Shown: piece by piece, positions 26,967 through 35,633 of the stretch
Numbering within the stretch: the first letter of the stretch is position 1
How the letters are laid out: each line of letters begins with the position of its first letter
Source of the DNA: Mesorhizobium mediterraneum
GTDB lineage: Bacteria > Pseudomonadota > Alphaproteobacteria > Rhizobiales > Rhizobiaceae
Reading direction: 5' to 3'
Assembly (NCBI RefSeq): GCF_002284565.1
Contig: NZ_NPKI01000008.1
Location: 1 to 64,000 of the forward strand
DNA: 64,000 bases
Program-made: the position numbers and the translations under genes
Notes under the pieces: generated by a model
Told to the model about the DNA's origin: nothing
The model's database searches: none
What the model saw: only the letters and a program-made list of their open reading frames with translations

Positions 26967-28426
26967 CCTGGGTCATCCTTACCGGCAGGCAGAACGATCT
27001 CGATCAAGTGGCGACACCGCACAAGATCATCACCAACCGCGATTATCTTGCGCATCCGGCGCTGTTTCGCGGCCAGCGGCCGAAGGTCATCAACCTGTCG
27101 AACAATTACGGCTATCAGAGCCGCGGCTACTATGCCTCGCTGCTCGCCGGCTCGCGCGGCCACAAGGTGATCCCGACGGTTGAGACGATGATCGACCTGT
27201 CCGAGCGCAAGCTCTACGAGCACGCACTGCCGGAGCTGGAATTGGCGCTCAACAAATGCCGCAAGGATCTGGGCGGCGCCTTTCCGCAAAAGGTCTGCAT
27301 CTTCTTCGGCATCGGCCCGTCGAAGATATGGGATCGCTTCGCCAAGCTTCTGTTCGACTGGTTCCGAGCGCCGGCGCTGGAGGTCCACGTCACGGACAGC
27401 GCCGAATGGGCGTCGATCCGCAAGATCGGCTTCCATCCGCTGGCCAGAATGACCGAGGAGGAAGAGAAGCGCTTCCTTCAGTGCCTTGAGACCTACACCA
27501 ACCGCGAATGGCGCGACACCAAGGGCCGCACGCCGGCACGCTACACCTTCGCCACGCTGGTCGACCCACATGAGGAACTGCCGCCGTCGGAGATTTCGTC
27601 GCTGCGCTATTGGGCCAGGATCGCCGAAAAGATGGGCGTCGAAATCGAGCCGATTACCAAGAAGGATCTGGCCAAGCTCGCCAATTACGACGCACTGTTC
27701 ATCCGCGAGACCACCTCGATCTCCAACCATACCTACCGTTTCGCCCGCCGCGCCCAGCAGGAGGGTATGCCGGTCATCGACGATCCGCTGTCGATGATCC
27801 GCTGCACCAACAAGGTCTATCTCAATGAACTGATGACTTATAACAAGGTGCCGGTGCCGCCCACCGTGATGATCGCGGGCACGTCCGACCTTGAGCTGGC
27901 GGCGCAGACGCTGGGTTTCCCGCTGGTGCTGAAGATCCCGGACTCGTCGTTTTCGCGCGGCGTCAAGAAATGCGCCACCTTCGAGGAGCTGAAGACGCTG
28001 GCCACCGAATGGCTGGAGGATTCTGACCTTCTGATCGCGCAGAAATTCATTCCGACCGAATATGACTGGCGGGTCGGCGTGCTCGGCGGCCAGCCGCTGT
28101 TTGCCGTGCACTATCTGATGGCCAAGAAGCACTGGCAGATCGTCAACCACAAGGCCAATGGCAAGCCCGATCAGGGCGGCATCAAGACCTTCACGCTGAA
28201 GGAGGCGCCGGCCCATGTCGTCGAGACGGCGGTGAGGGCGGCGCGGTGTATTGGCGACGGTCTCTATGGCGTCGACCTCAAGGAGACCAACGATGGCGTC
28301 TTCGTCATCGAGGTCAACGACAATCCCAACCTCGACCACGGCTGGGAGGACTCTGGCGAAAAAGACGAGGTCTGGGTACGGCTGACGCAGTGGTTCCTGG
28401 AGCGGCTCGACCGGCCGGGACGGTAA
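26963..28426 (+). CDS. RimK-like ATP-grasp ligase with RLAN-type N-terminal domain
   Basis: The 487-residue protein should form an amide or peptide bond through an acyl-phosphate. The N-terminal part (1-190) matches the RimK-associated domain (TGRQNDLDQV, NLSNNYGYQSRGYYASLLA), then a linker and an ATP-grasp domain (about 285-480) with DDPLSMIRCTNKVYLNEL, FPLVLKIPDSSFSRGVKK, EYDWRVGVLGGQP and the metal-binding EVNDNPNLDHG. It is longer than the ribosomal S6 modifier RimK. It overlaps the GNAT-C39 gene by four bases, so the two products probably act together, perhaps adding and trimming residues on a target peptide. Confidence 0.9.
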   Translation: MTWVILTGRQNDLDQVATPHKIITNRDYLAHPALFRGQRPKVINLSNNYGYQSRGYYASLLAGSRGHKVIPTVETMIDLSERKLYEHALPELELALNKCRKDLGGAFPQKVCIFFGIGPSKIWDRFAKLLFDWFRAPALEVHVTDSAEWASIRKIGFHPLARMTEEEEKRFLQCLETYTNREWRDTKGRTPARYTFATLVDPHEELPPSEISSLRYWARIAEKMGVEIEPITKKDLAKLANYDALFIRETTSISNHTYRFARRAQQEGMPVIDDPLSMIRCTNKVYLNELMTYNKVPVPPTVMIAGTSDLELAAQTLGFPLVLKIPDSSFSRGVKKCATFEELKTLATEWLEDSDLLIAQKFIPTEYDWRVGVLGGQPLFAVHYLMAKKHWQIVNHKANGKPDQGGIKTFTLKEAPAHVVETAVRAARCIGDGLYGVDLKETNDGVFVIEVNDNPNLDHGWEDSGEKDEVWVRLTQWFLERLDRPGR

Positions 28427-28445
28427 TCATCCGAGTAGGGGACAG

Positions 28446-28818
28446 ATGCTGTTTTTTGTGACCGAGGATTTTCGCGGCTGTGACCGCAAGGAGATCTACC
28501 GTCGCTTCCGCGACCAGGGCCGGCCGCATGACCCCCAAAATCGGAATCGATTTTGGGAAAGGATCATGCGCAAAATCAAAGTGCTACAGCGTCCTTTGCG
28601 CGTCCAATTGGACGCGCGGCGCTGTAGTGCCGGACGCGCTTCTCGTGCACCACAGCTGGATCGCGGCGGATATGAGTCGCTGCTTCCTGCTGGTGGAGGC
28701 CGATGACGTCACACTCCTGCAGCGGTGGGTCGTCGAATGGGCGGATCTGGTCGAATTCGAGATCGTTCCCGTTGCGACGAACAAGGACATGGTAGAGGCA
28801 TTGAGCGGACACCTCTGA
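28446..28818 (+). pseudogene. DUF3303-like small protein gene, split by a palindromic repeat
   Basis: The first 26 codons (MLFFVTEDFRGCDRKEIYRR...) end at 28523. The remainder, in the frame shifted by one base, resumes at 28627 (VPDALLVHHSWIAADMSRCF) and runs to 28818. Joined, they give a compact DUF3303-like protein of about 90 residues. The intervening 103 bases are a palindromic repeat and shift the frame, so the gene is almost certainly inactive. It starts 20 bases after the RimK-like gene and may once have been the third member of that operon. Confidence 0.75.
28525..28627. repeat. Palindromic repeat inserted in the DUF3303-like gene
   Basis: Two dyads are visible. The first runs from GCATGA to TCATGC (28526-28569) and includes CCCAAAATCG/CGATTTTGGG. 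The second is CTACAGCG...CGCTGTAG (28585-28627) with the inner stem GCGCGTCC/GGACGCGC. It resembles a widely dispersed Mesorhizobium intergenic element. Here it interrupts coding sequence. Confidence 0.8.
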
Positions 28819-28918
28819 CCCGGCGGGAACCTCCGGCTCGCCGAGAAATATGTATCGAAGCATTGCGCTGATGGCGGGTGTCTGACGTCGAGCTGATGAC
28901 TGGCTCGGCCTGTCGCAC

Positions 28919-31051
28919 TCAGCCTGATTGCCTGATCCCTGCGCGCGACTCCAGCAAGCGAGCGATATCCGCCGCCTTCGACGGTATGCCTATCAGGTAA
29001 CCTTGGGCCTCGACACAGCCTTCCTTTCTCAGGAACTCAAGTTGCGCTTCGGTTTCGACGCCTTCGGCCGTGACGGTCGTTCCAAGCTGCGCACCGAGCC
29101 CGATGACCGTGCGCACAATCGCGGCCGTGTCGCGGTTGTCGATGTCGCGGATAAAGGAGCGGTCGATCTTGATCTTGTCGACCGGGAAGCGGCGAAGATA
29201 GCCGAGCGACGAATAACCGATGCCGAAATCGTCCAGCGCGATACGGACGCCAAGATCGCGCAACTGCCTGAGCGTCTTGAGCACCGTATCGCTCTCGTCC
29301 ATCAGCACTGTTTCGGTGATTTCCAGTTCAAGCCGATTGGCCGGCACGCCGGAAAATGCCAGCGCGGAGATGACGCTGCGGGCAAAGGTGCCGCTTTTGA
29401 TCTGCACAGCCGAGACATTGACCGCGATACGCAGCCCATGCGGCCAGCCCGCCGCAACCGTGCAGGCTTTCCTCAGCGCCCATTCTCCCAGCGGCACGAT
29501 CAGCCCAATCTCTTCGGCGACCGGAATGAAGTCGTCTGGCGGCACCAAGCCGCGTGCCGGCGAGTGCCACCGCATCAGGGCTTCGGCGCCGACGATTTCG
29601 CCGGAGGCGATGTTCATGATGGGTTGGAAATCGAGTTCGAATTCCCGCCGCCGCAGCGCTGCCTCCAGATCGGTTTCGAGCGCGCGTCGTGCCCGCACCA
29701 TCGCATCCATGCCGGGCTCGAAGAAACGATAGACGTTGCGTCCTTCGCTCTTCGCCCTGTAGAGGGCCATGTCGGCGTTTTTCAGCAGCGTGTCCGCATC
29801 CCTGCCGTCATCGGGGGAAAGGGCGATGCCCACGCTGATGCCGACATGCATGTCGCGGCTTTTGTCGCGAAAGGGTTTTCCGATGATGTCGACGATGCGT
29901 TTTGCCAGTTTTTCCGCATCGCCAGCACCTTTGGGATTGAACTGGATGATGACGAACTCGTCGCCTCCGAAACGAGCGACCACATCCGTTTCGTTGCGTA
30001 GGCAACGTTGCAGCCGCTCGGCCACGCATTTCAGCAGCCAGTCGCCCGCCGGGTGCCCCCAGGTGTCGTTGACGGCCTTGAAGCGGTCGAGGTCCAGAGA
30101 GAATATCGCCAGGTCCGTGGCCTCGCCCAAGGCCTGGTCGAGCCGTTCGCGGAACATCGAGCGATTGGGCAGGTTGGTCAGAGTGTCGTGATGCGCAAGG
30201 TGGGTCATGCGCTCTTCGACGCGCCTGCGCTCGGTGACGTCGTCGAACGTTGCGACCCAGCCGCCGCCACTCATCGGCTGCCGTACCACCAAAAGGGTCC
30301 TGCCATCGGCAAGATGGCGGTAGGTCGACCGCATTTCCCCGGCTTGAAGGCAGGCTGCGGTTTTCGAGATTTCGCCGTCGATATCGATTTCTGCATAGAT
30401 ACCCAGGCGGGCGAGCTGCTCGAGCGCGTCGCGGTGGCTCATGCCAAGCGGAAAATCGGCCGGCGTCACGTGGTAGAGTTCCAGGAAACGTTCGTTGCGG
30501 ACGATCAGCCTGCCGTCGGCGTCATACATCAAAAGGCCTTGCGACATGTTGGCCAGTGCTGCGTCGAAGCGGCGGTGCTGCTCCTTCAGCTCCTGCTCGG
30601 CACGCCGTTGCTCGGTAATGTCCTCATAGATCGACACCCAGCCACCCGAAGCCAGCGGCCGGTGCGAGATGTTGATAATGCGGCCATCCGACAGCGTTTC
30701 CTCGTAGGTCGAGGGTTTCGCCCGGTCGATGTAGGGCTTGCGGATGGCGTAGAGTTCTTCGGCGCTGTGCGAGGCGACACCGATGTCGACGCTGTGCTGA
30801 AGGATGTCGAAAAACCGGATGCCGGGCTGCACGATCTCGGCGTTGAGGCAGAAGATGCTGATATAATTGCCGTTGCAGATGATCATGCGCTCGTCGGCAT
30901 CGAACATGCACAAGCCATGCGACATGTTCTCGACGGCGGCCGAAAAACGATCATTCTGCTTACGCAGTTCGTCCTCTATCCGCGGCAGGCCTACGCCTTC
31001 GGCCCTCCGTCCGCGGACGGGCGAACCAGCCTTGACATGAGCGACGGACAT
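28919..31051 (-). CDS. PAS-PAS-GGDEF-EAL cyclic-di-GMP signalling protein
   Basis: The 710-residue cytoplasmic protein has two PAS domains (about 25-150 and 160-280), a GGDEF domain (about 285-445) and an EAL domain (about 455-705). The cyclase motif RFGGDEF is intact; the expected inhibitory RxxD site five residues upstream reads NETD. The phosphodiesterase motif GAEALMRW and the downstream LDDFGIGYSSLGYLRRFPVDKIKID are intact, so both activities are possible. No transmembrane segment is seen. The start is set at the ATG 31051 (MSVAHVKAG); a TTG at about 31086 behind GGAAGGG is an alternative. Confidence 0.88.
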   Translation of the reverse strand: MSVAHVKAGSPVRGRRAEGVGLPRIEDELRKQNDRFSAAVENMSHGLCMFDADERMIICNGNYISIFCLNAEIVQPGIRFFDILQHSVDIGVASHSAEELYAIRKPYIDRAKPSTYEETLSDGRIINISHRPLASGGWVSIYEDITEQRRAEQELKEQHRRFDAALANMSQGLLMYDADGRLIVRNERFLELYHVTPADFPLGMSHRDALEQLARLGIYAEIDIDGEISKTAACLQAGEMRSTYRHLADGRTLLVVRQPMSGGGWVATFDDVTERRRVEERMTHLAHHDTLTNLPNRSMFRERLDQALGEATDLAIFSLDLDRFKAVNDTWGHPAGDWLLKCVAERLQRCLRNETDVVARFGGDEFVIIQFNPKGAGDAEKLAKRIVDIIGKPFRDKSRDMHVGISVGIALSPDDGRDADTLLKNADMALYRAKSEGRNVYRFFEPGMDAMVRARRALETDLEAALRRREFELDFQPIMNIASGEIVGAEALMRWHSPARGLVPPDDFIPVAEEIGLIVPLGEWALRKACTVAAGWPHGLRIAVNVSAVQIKSGTFARSVISALAFSGVPANRLELEITETVLMDESDTVLKTLRQLRDLGVRIALDDFGIGYSSLGYLRRFPVDKIKIDRSFIRDIDNRDTAAIVRTVIGLGAQLGTTVTAEGVETEAQLEFLRKEGCVEAQGYLIGIPSKAADIARLLESRAGIRQSG

Positions 31052-31116
31052 GAGGCGTGCCTGCAGACCGTGATCGAACAAGGCACTGTTATCCCTTCCG
31101 GTTAATTTACCGTTTT

Positions 31117-31749
31117 TCAGTCGGCGGGCTGCACCGTTTGGCGCCGTGATTTCTCGATGGTCGCATACCGTTTGAGGAACGCGTCTTGCGCCCAGGTCAC
31201 CGAACGCGGGGTGAAATCGAAGCGGTCGGCATTGAACCCGCGCGGCCGGCCGAAGAATTCGGTCGCCTCGGCGGTCGAAAAGCCGGCAAGCATTGTCGCC
31301 TCGAAATAGGCGGCGATCTGGTCGGCGCGCTTGATCTCCTTGCGCAGCTCTGCATCTGGTTCGACCGGCAGCGAAAAGCGCAGGTGGATGGCGCGCTGCA
31401 GCCTCAGTTCGCACTCCTTGTAGCTGCCGCCCATCACCGATTTGAACGGTGAGATCATGTCGCCGATGACATATTCCGGCGCGTCGTGCAGCAAAGCCGC
31501 CAGCCGCGCATCGGGCGGAGCGTCCGGCACCAGCTCGCTGAAAAGCGCCTCGACCAGCAGCGAATGCTGGGCGACGGAAAAGGCGTGGTCGCCGCTGGTC
31601 TGGCCGTTCCAGCGGGCGACGCGCGCAAGCCCATGGGCGATGTCCGAAATCTCGATGTCGAGCGGCGAGGGGTCGAGCAGATCGAGCCGCCGGCCCGACA
31701 GCATGCGCTGCCAGGCGCGCGGCGGCGCGCCGGGACGATCGGCCGCCAT
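31117..31749 (-). CDS. HD-domain phosphohydrolase
   Basis: The 210-residue protein has HD-superfamily metal ligands in order: HAFSVAQHSLLVE, LAALLHDAPEYVIGD and a later aspartate in KRADQIAAYFE. The size and arrangement resemble YfbR-type 5'-nucleotidases, but the substrate is uncertain. The start codon overlaps the ygfZ stop by one base (TGATG), so it is the second gene of that operon. Confidence 0.85.
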   Translation of the reverse strand: MAADRPGAPPRAWQRMLSGRRLDLLDPSPLDIEISDIAHGLARVARWNGQTSGDHAFSVAQHSLLVEALFSELVPDAPPDARLAALLHDAPEYVIGDMISPFKSVMGGSYKECELRLQRAIHLRFSLPVEPDAELRKEIKRADQIAAYFEATMLAGFSTAEATEFFGRPRGFNADRFDFTPRSVTWAQDAFLKRYATIEKSRRQTVQPAD

Positions 31750-32627
31750 CAGGCCCCCTCCGTGCCGACGGGTTCCTGCGGGCCAGCAGTTTCCGGCGGA
31801 AAAGTGAACTTCGCCCAGGCGGGGATGGTGAGCGACACAGGGACATCATCCGCCATGATCGGCTGGCCGGCGTCGAGCGCTGCCTTGACGCGGTCGATAC
31901 GGGCTACGGCGAGGCCTGTCTTGCCGGCGGTGGTGCCAAGCGTGCCGATCGGTCGCCCGGCAACGGTCAGTTCGGTGCCAGGAGCGGGCAGGGGCCGTTC
32001 TGCCCTGGCGATCAGCACCCGCCGTCTGGCAGTGCCGCGATGCTGCATGCGCGAGACCACCTCCTGGCCGACATAGCAGCCCTTCCTGAAGCCGACGCCG
32101 CCGGTCTCGTCGAGCAGCACATCGTGCGGGAAGGCATCGCCGAGCTGGTAGTCGCTGCCGCTCTCGGCGATGCCATGGGTAATACGCAAGCCCTGCCATG
32201 CGGCGAGGTCGCCGTCGTCTGCACCGCTCCCATAGAAGCGGCTGACGGCCACATCGCTGAAGCGCGCATCGGCAACCCTGGTTGAATCAAATTGTAAAGC
32301 GGTTGAATCAATGCCCCAGGCAACAGCGACAAGCCCTTGGTCGGCCTTGGCAATTTCGACCTTGGCGCGCAATTTGTAGAGCATCAGCCGGCGCACAAAA
32401 TCGTCGGCGACATCGGCGCGACATTCGAGGTGGAAGGCATTGTCGCCGGCGCGCGAGATCAGGAAATCGAACAGGATCTTACCTTGCGGCGTCAAAAGCG
32501 CGCCTGGCTTTGCCTGGCCGGAAGCAAGCGTATCGAGATCGGTGGTGAGGATGTTCTGCAAAAAATGCTCGGCATCCGGGCCTGACACCGAAATGAGCGC
32601 ACGGTCTCTAAGCAGGGAAAAGGGCAT
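31749..32627 (-). CDS. ygfZ: YgfZ/GcvT-domain folate-binding protein
   Basis: YgfZ-family proteins use tetrahydrofolate and help in assembly or repair of iron-sulfur clusters. The 292-residue protein shows the GcvT-like fold (VSGPDAEHFLQNILTTDL) and the signature KGCYVGQEVVSRMQHRG with the conserved cysteine. The ATG at 32627 (MPFSLLRDR) is preferred over an upstream frame that runs into the dihydroorotase promoter. It is divergent from the dihydroorotase gene. Confidence 0.9.
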   Translation of the reverse strand: MPFSLLRDRALISVSGPDAEHFLQNILTTDLDTLASGQAKPGALLTPQGKILFDFLISRAGDNAFHLECRADVADDFVRRLMLYKLRAKVEIAKADQGLVAVAWGIDSTALQFDSTRVADARFSDVAVSRFYGSGADDGDLAAWQGLRITHGIAESGSDYQLGDAFPHDVLLDETGGVGFRKGCYVGQEVVSRMQHRGTARRRVLIARAERPLPAPGTELTVAGRPIGTLGTTAGKTGLAVARIDRVKAALDAGQPIMADDVPVSLTIPAWAKFTFPPETAGPQEPVGTEGA

Positions 32628-32709
32628 GGGCTGGAAAAAACCTGATCTTGCAAAACGGTCGGCCTTTACGTAAGCCGGCGACACTCCCCCCGCAAGAGAC
32701 CGGATCGGC

Positions 32710-34041
32710 ATGGCCACGACCTACGACCTCATCCTGACAGGCGGTATCGTGGTCAACCACGATGGCGAGGGTCGGCGCGACATCGGCATCAACGGCGGGC
32801 GCATCGCGGCAATGGGCAATCTCGGCCAGGCGTCGGCAGGCGAGACCATCGACTGCCGCGGCCTGCACGTCCTGCCGGGCGTCATCGACAGCCAGGTACA
32901 TTTTCGCGAACCGGGGCTGGAGCACAAGGAGGACCTGGAGAGCGGCTCGCGCGCGGCGGTGCTCGGCGGCGTCACTGCTGTGTTCGAGATGCCCAACACC
33001 AACCCGCTGACCACCAGCGAGGCAGCCCTTGCCGACAAGGTGCGGCGCGCCACCGGCCGCATGCATTGCGACTTTGCCTTCTGGGTCGGCGGCACCCGCG
33101 AGAATGCGAGGGATGCCGGCGAGCTCGAGCGGCTGCCGGGCGCGGCCGGGATAAAAGTTTTCATGGGCTCGTCCACGGGCGACCTGTTGGTCGAGGACGA
33201 TGAGGGCGTCGCCTCGATCCTGAGGAACACGCGCCGTCGCGCCGCTTTCCATTCCGAGGACGAATTCCGGCTGCGCGAGCGGCTTGGCGAGCGCATCGAG
33301 GGCGATCCGTCCTCGCATCCGGTGTGGCGCGACGAGATCGCGGCTCTGCGCTGCACCGAGCGCCTGGTGCGCATCGCGCGACAGGCCCGCGCCCGCATCC
33401 ATGTGCTGCATATCTCGACCACGGAGGAGATTGCCTTCCTCGAACAGCATAAGGATGTCGCGACCTGCGAGGCGACGCCGCATCATCTGACGCTGAGCGC
33501 GGATGATTACGCTCGGCTTGGCACGCTGATCCAGATGAACCCACCGGTACGGGCAGTGCGCCACCGCGACGGCATCTGGCACGGCGTTGCGCAAGGTATC
33601 GTCGATGTGCTGGGTTCCGACCACGCCCCGCACACGCTGGCCGAGAAGGCAAAACCCTATCCGGCCTCGCCGTCGGGCATGACTGGCGTGCAGACACTAG
33701 TGCCGATCATGCTGGATCACGTCAATGCCGGCCGGCTGACGTTGCAACGTTTCGTCGACCTCTCCAGCCACGGTCCGCAGCGCATCTTCGGCATGGCCAG
33801 GAAAGGCCGCATCGCCGCCGGCTATGACGCCGATTTCACGATTGTCGATCTGAAGCGCCGCGAAACCATCACCAATGCCCAGGCCGGCTCCAAGGCCGGC
33901 TGGACGCCTTATGACGGAAGGAAAGTGACTGGCTGGCCGGTCGGCACAGTCGTGCGCGGCCGGCGCGTGATGTGGGAAGGCGAGATCGTCACCCCCAGCC
34001 AGGGCAGAGCGGTGGAGTTTTCGGAGGCGCTGGCGGTCTAG
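32710..34041 (+). CDS. pyrC: Dihydroorotase (class I-like)
   Basis: The enzyme should cyclise carbamoyl aspartate to dihydroorotate in pyrimidine synthesis. The 443-residue amidohydrolase carries VIDSQVHFREPG, NTNPLTTSE, HVLHISTTEE, TPHHLTL, and DVLGSDHAPHT with the catalytic aspartate. The usual first HxH pair of the metal site reads QVH, so one histidine is replaced by glutamine, a form seen in a subgroup annotated as dihydroorotase (recollection). It could also act on a related cyclic amide. The gene stands alone, divergent from ygfZ. Confidence 0.85.
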   Translation: MATTYDLILTGGIVVNHDGEGRRDIGINGGRIAAMGNLGQASAGETIDCRGLHVLPGVIDSQVHFREPGLEHKEDLESGSRAAVLGGVTAVFEMPNTNPLTTSEAALADKVRRATGRMHCDFAFWVGGTRENARDAGELERLPGAAGIKVFMGSSTGDLLVEDDEGVASILRNTRRRAAFHSEDEFRLRERLGERIEGDPSSHPVWRDEIAALRCTERLVRIARQARARIHVLHISTTEEIAFLEQHKDVATCEATPHHLTLSADDYARLGTLIQMNPPVRAVRHRDGIWHGVAQGIVDVLGSDHAPHTLAEKAKPYPASPSGMTGVQTLVPIMLDHVNAGRLTLQRFVDLSSHGPQRIFGMARKGRIAAGYDADFTIVDLKRRETITNAQAGSKAGWTPYDGRKVTGWPVGTVVRGRRVMWEGEIVTPSQGRAVEFSEALAV

Positions 34042-34072
34042 GCGGGCTTGTGGGCAGGGAGGGTGATGCCGC

Positions 34073-34891
34073 TCAATCCCCTGCGACGAAGAACGTCCAC
34101 TGTCCGGCGGGCGTGATGCCGACGCGGTAGAAGATGTAGGCGCCGAACTGCTTCATGCTGTCATAGTCGCCAGCGGTGACGATCTTGAAAAGCTCGACCC
34201 GCTGCCTGGCGTCGAGCTTGTCCAGCGGCAGCGCGAAGAAATATGGCCAGACATAGAGCTCCTGCGGCGTGCCGGCATCGACATGGACATAGCCGGCATT
34301 GAGCACCTCTTCCAGGATGGCGAGGATCTCTTGGCCTTCCGCGTCGCCCGAAAGACCTTTCAGGAAGGTGATCGGGTCGCCTTCGATCTCGCTCAGCGAC
34401 AATTGAGTCATCGTGTCGCCCTTGCCGATCAGTGGCCGGAGCCTTTCGATGTCGCCGCTCTTGCAGGCCTCGACGATCAGATCGTGCATGCGCCTGACCG
34501 GCTCCGGCAGCTTGCCGAGATCATAGACGACCTCGGGCAAGGGTTCATCCGGATCGGCATGCGGATTGGCCATGCCACCATCGTTCGTTGGTCCCTCTGG
34601 TTCGACCTGTTCCGGCTCGTCGGGCTGCGTCGGCTGGCTGGCCGCGGGCGGCGGCGTGCCGAGCGGGTCGGGCATCGGCACCGTCGTTCCGGGCGGCGAT
34701 ATGTCGTCATCGGCGGGCGGCGCGACCGGCGAAGGAAGGTCCTCGCGCTTGATTTCACTCAGCGTATAGGCGGGGCTGCTTGCGAGGCAAAGCGTGAGCG
34801 GAGCCGCGGCGCAAAAAGCAGCGAGCCGGATGCTGAGGGCCAAGCCACGCGGCTGGCCTGACATCGAAAAATTCACCGCCTGCCTCTCCAT
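34073..34891 (-). CDS. Secreted proline-rich protein of unknown function
   Basis: A signal peptide (LAAFCAAAPLTLCLASSPAYT) is followed by a proline/glutamate-rich linker (about 45-115) and a globular C-terminal domain of about 150 residues (EVVYDLGKLPEPVRRMHDLIVEACKSGDIERLRPLIG to the end). The family is found in Rhizobiales (recollection) and no catalytic motif is seen. ATG 34891 is chosen; MSGQPRG at 34864 is an alternative. An array of degenerate 18-20-bp repeats lies immediately upstream. Confidence 0.75.
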   Translation of the reverse strand: MERQAVNFSMSGQPRGLALSIRLAAFCAAAPLTLCLASSPAYTLSEIKREDLPSPVAPPADDDISPPGTTVPMPDPLGTPPPAASQPTQPDEPEQVEPEGPTNDGGMANPHADPDEPLPEVVYDLGKLPEPVRRMHDLIVEACKSGDIERLRPLIGKGDTMTQLSLSEIEGDPITFLKGLSGDAEGQEILAILEEVLNAGYVHVDAGTPQELYVWPYFFALPLDKLDARQRVELFKIVTAGDYDSMKQFGAYIFYRVGITPAGQWTFFVAGD

Positions 34892-34898
34892 GATTCCC

Positions 34899-34992
34899 GG
34901 GCCCTTAGAGGAGCCCCAGGCCCTTACAGGTGCCACAGGCCCTTACAGGTGCCCAGGCCCCTTACAGGTGCCCCGGCCCTTACAGGTGCCCC
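34899..34992. repeat. Tandem repeat, about five copies of an 18-20-bp unit
   Basis: Copies of GGCCCTTACAGGTGCCCC begin at about 34899 (diverged), 34919, 34938, 34956 and 34975. They lie directly upstream of the start of the minus-strand secreted-protein gene, in its probable 5' untranslated region or promoter. Confidence 0.85.
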
Positions 34993-35043
34993 GGGGCAAT
35001 GATGCCCAAGCGGCACGTCCTCGTCAAAGAGCCTGATGCCGGT

Positions 35044-35301
35044 TCAGTGCCGCAGCCGTCCTGGTTCGAAGGCCCCGGCTATCACCTTTTCTCGCATGCG
35101 GTCGAGCAGGGCAAGGGCTGAGGTCTCGCCATTGGCGCGCAGCATTTCGCCGAAGGCGGTTTCGAGGGCCGCCTCGGCGATGATTTCCGGCTCGATTCCG
35201 GCCGAAAGCCCTTCCGCCCAGGCCTCGCTGTGGCTTTCCACTGCGGTCAGGCGCTTTTCTTCCCTGACCAGCGCGTCGATGTCGTTGACGCCATGTTCCA
35301 T
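35044..35301 (-). CDS. Small hypothetical protein
   Basis: The 85-residue protein is mainly helical and acidic (MEHGVNDIDALVREEKRLTAVESHSEAW, then AALETAFGEMLRANGE). No known domain was recognised. The ATG at 35301 is used, with AAGGGG about 15 bases and GGTGG about 8-12 bases upstream; a GTG at 35313 would add four residues. Orientation and compact size suggest a real gene, but this is moderate. Confidence 0.6.
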   Translation of the reverse strand: MEHGVNDIDALVREEKRLTAVESHSEAWAEGLSAGIEPEIIAEAALETAFGEMLRANGETSALALLDRMREKVIAGAFEPGRLRH

Positions 35302-35313
35302 TGCGATGTCCAC

Positions 35314-35633
35314 CCCTTTTCAAGCGGCGATCCGACAGATGCGGATCAGGCTTGGGCTGTCCTTTTTTACACGCAGGTTAAGTAAGTACTTGTAAATACG
35401 ACATTTCTAGGGTCGCTTCCGACAAGTCTCGTCGCGTTTTGTAAACCTGCGCTCGATCCGATTCAAAACTTAGCCGATTAGGCCGGCGAGCGGGACGAAA
35501 ACCTTCAGTTTGAGTTAATTCCACATCCGCGCGGTAACGTTTCGTTAATACCGTTGCAGAAGTGCAACACAAGGATTGCACTAAGATGCCACCGGACACA
35601 AGCAGGCCGGACACAAGCAGGCAGGTGTCAAGG
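35314..35633. other. Intergenic region between two minus-strand genes
   Basis: The 320 bases contain AT-richer DNA with TTAAGTAAGTACTTGTAAAT (about 35378) and CGTTTCGTTAATACCG (about 35540), and a two-copy 15-bp repeat at the far end. It presumably holds the promoter of the small gene to its left. No coding sequence was recognised. Confidence 0.4.
35592..35621. repeat. Two tandem copies of a 15-bp unit
   Basis: CCGGACACAAGCAGG occurs twice without a gap, just after the 3' end of the TIGR02301 gene. It has the look of recent slippage. Confidence 0.85.
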
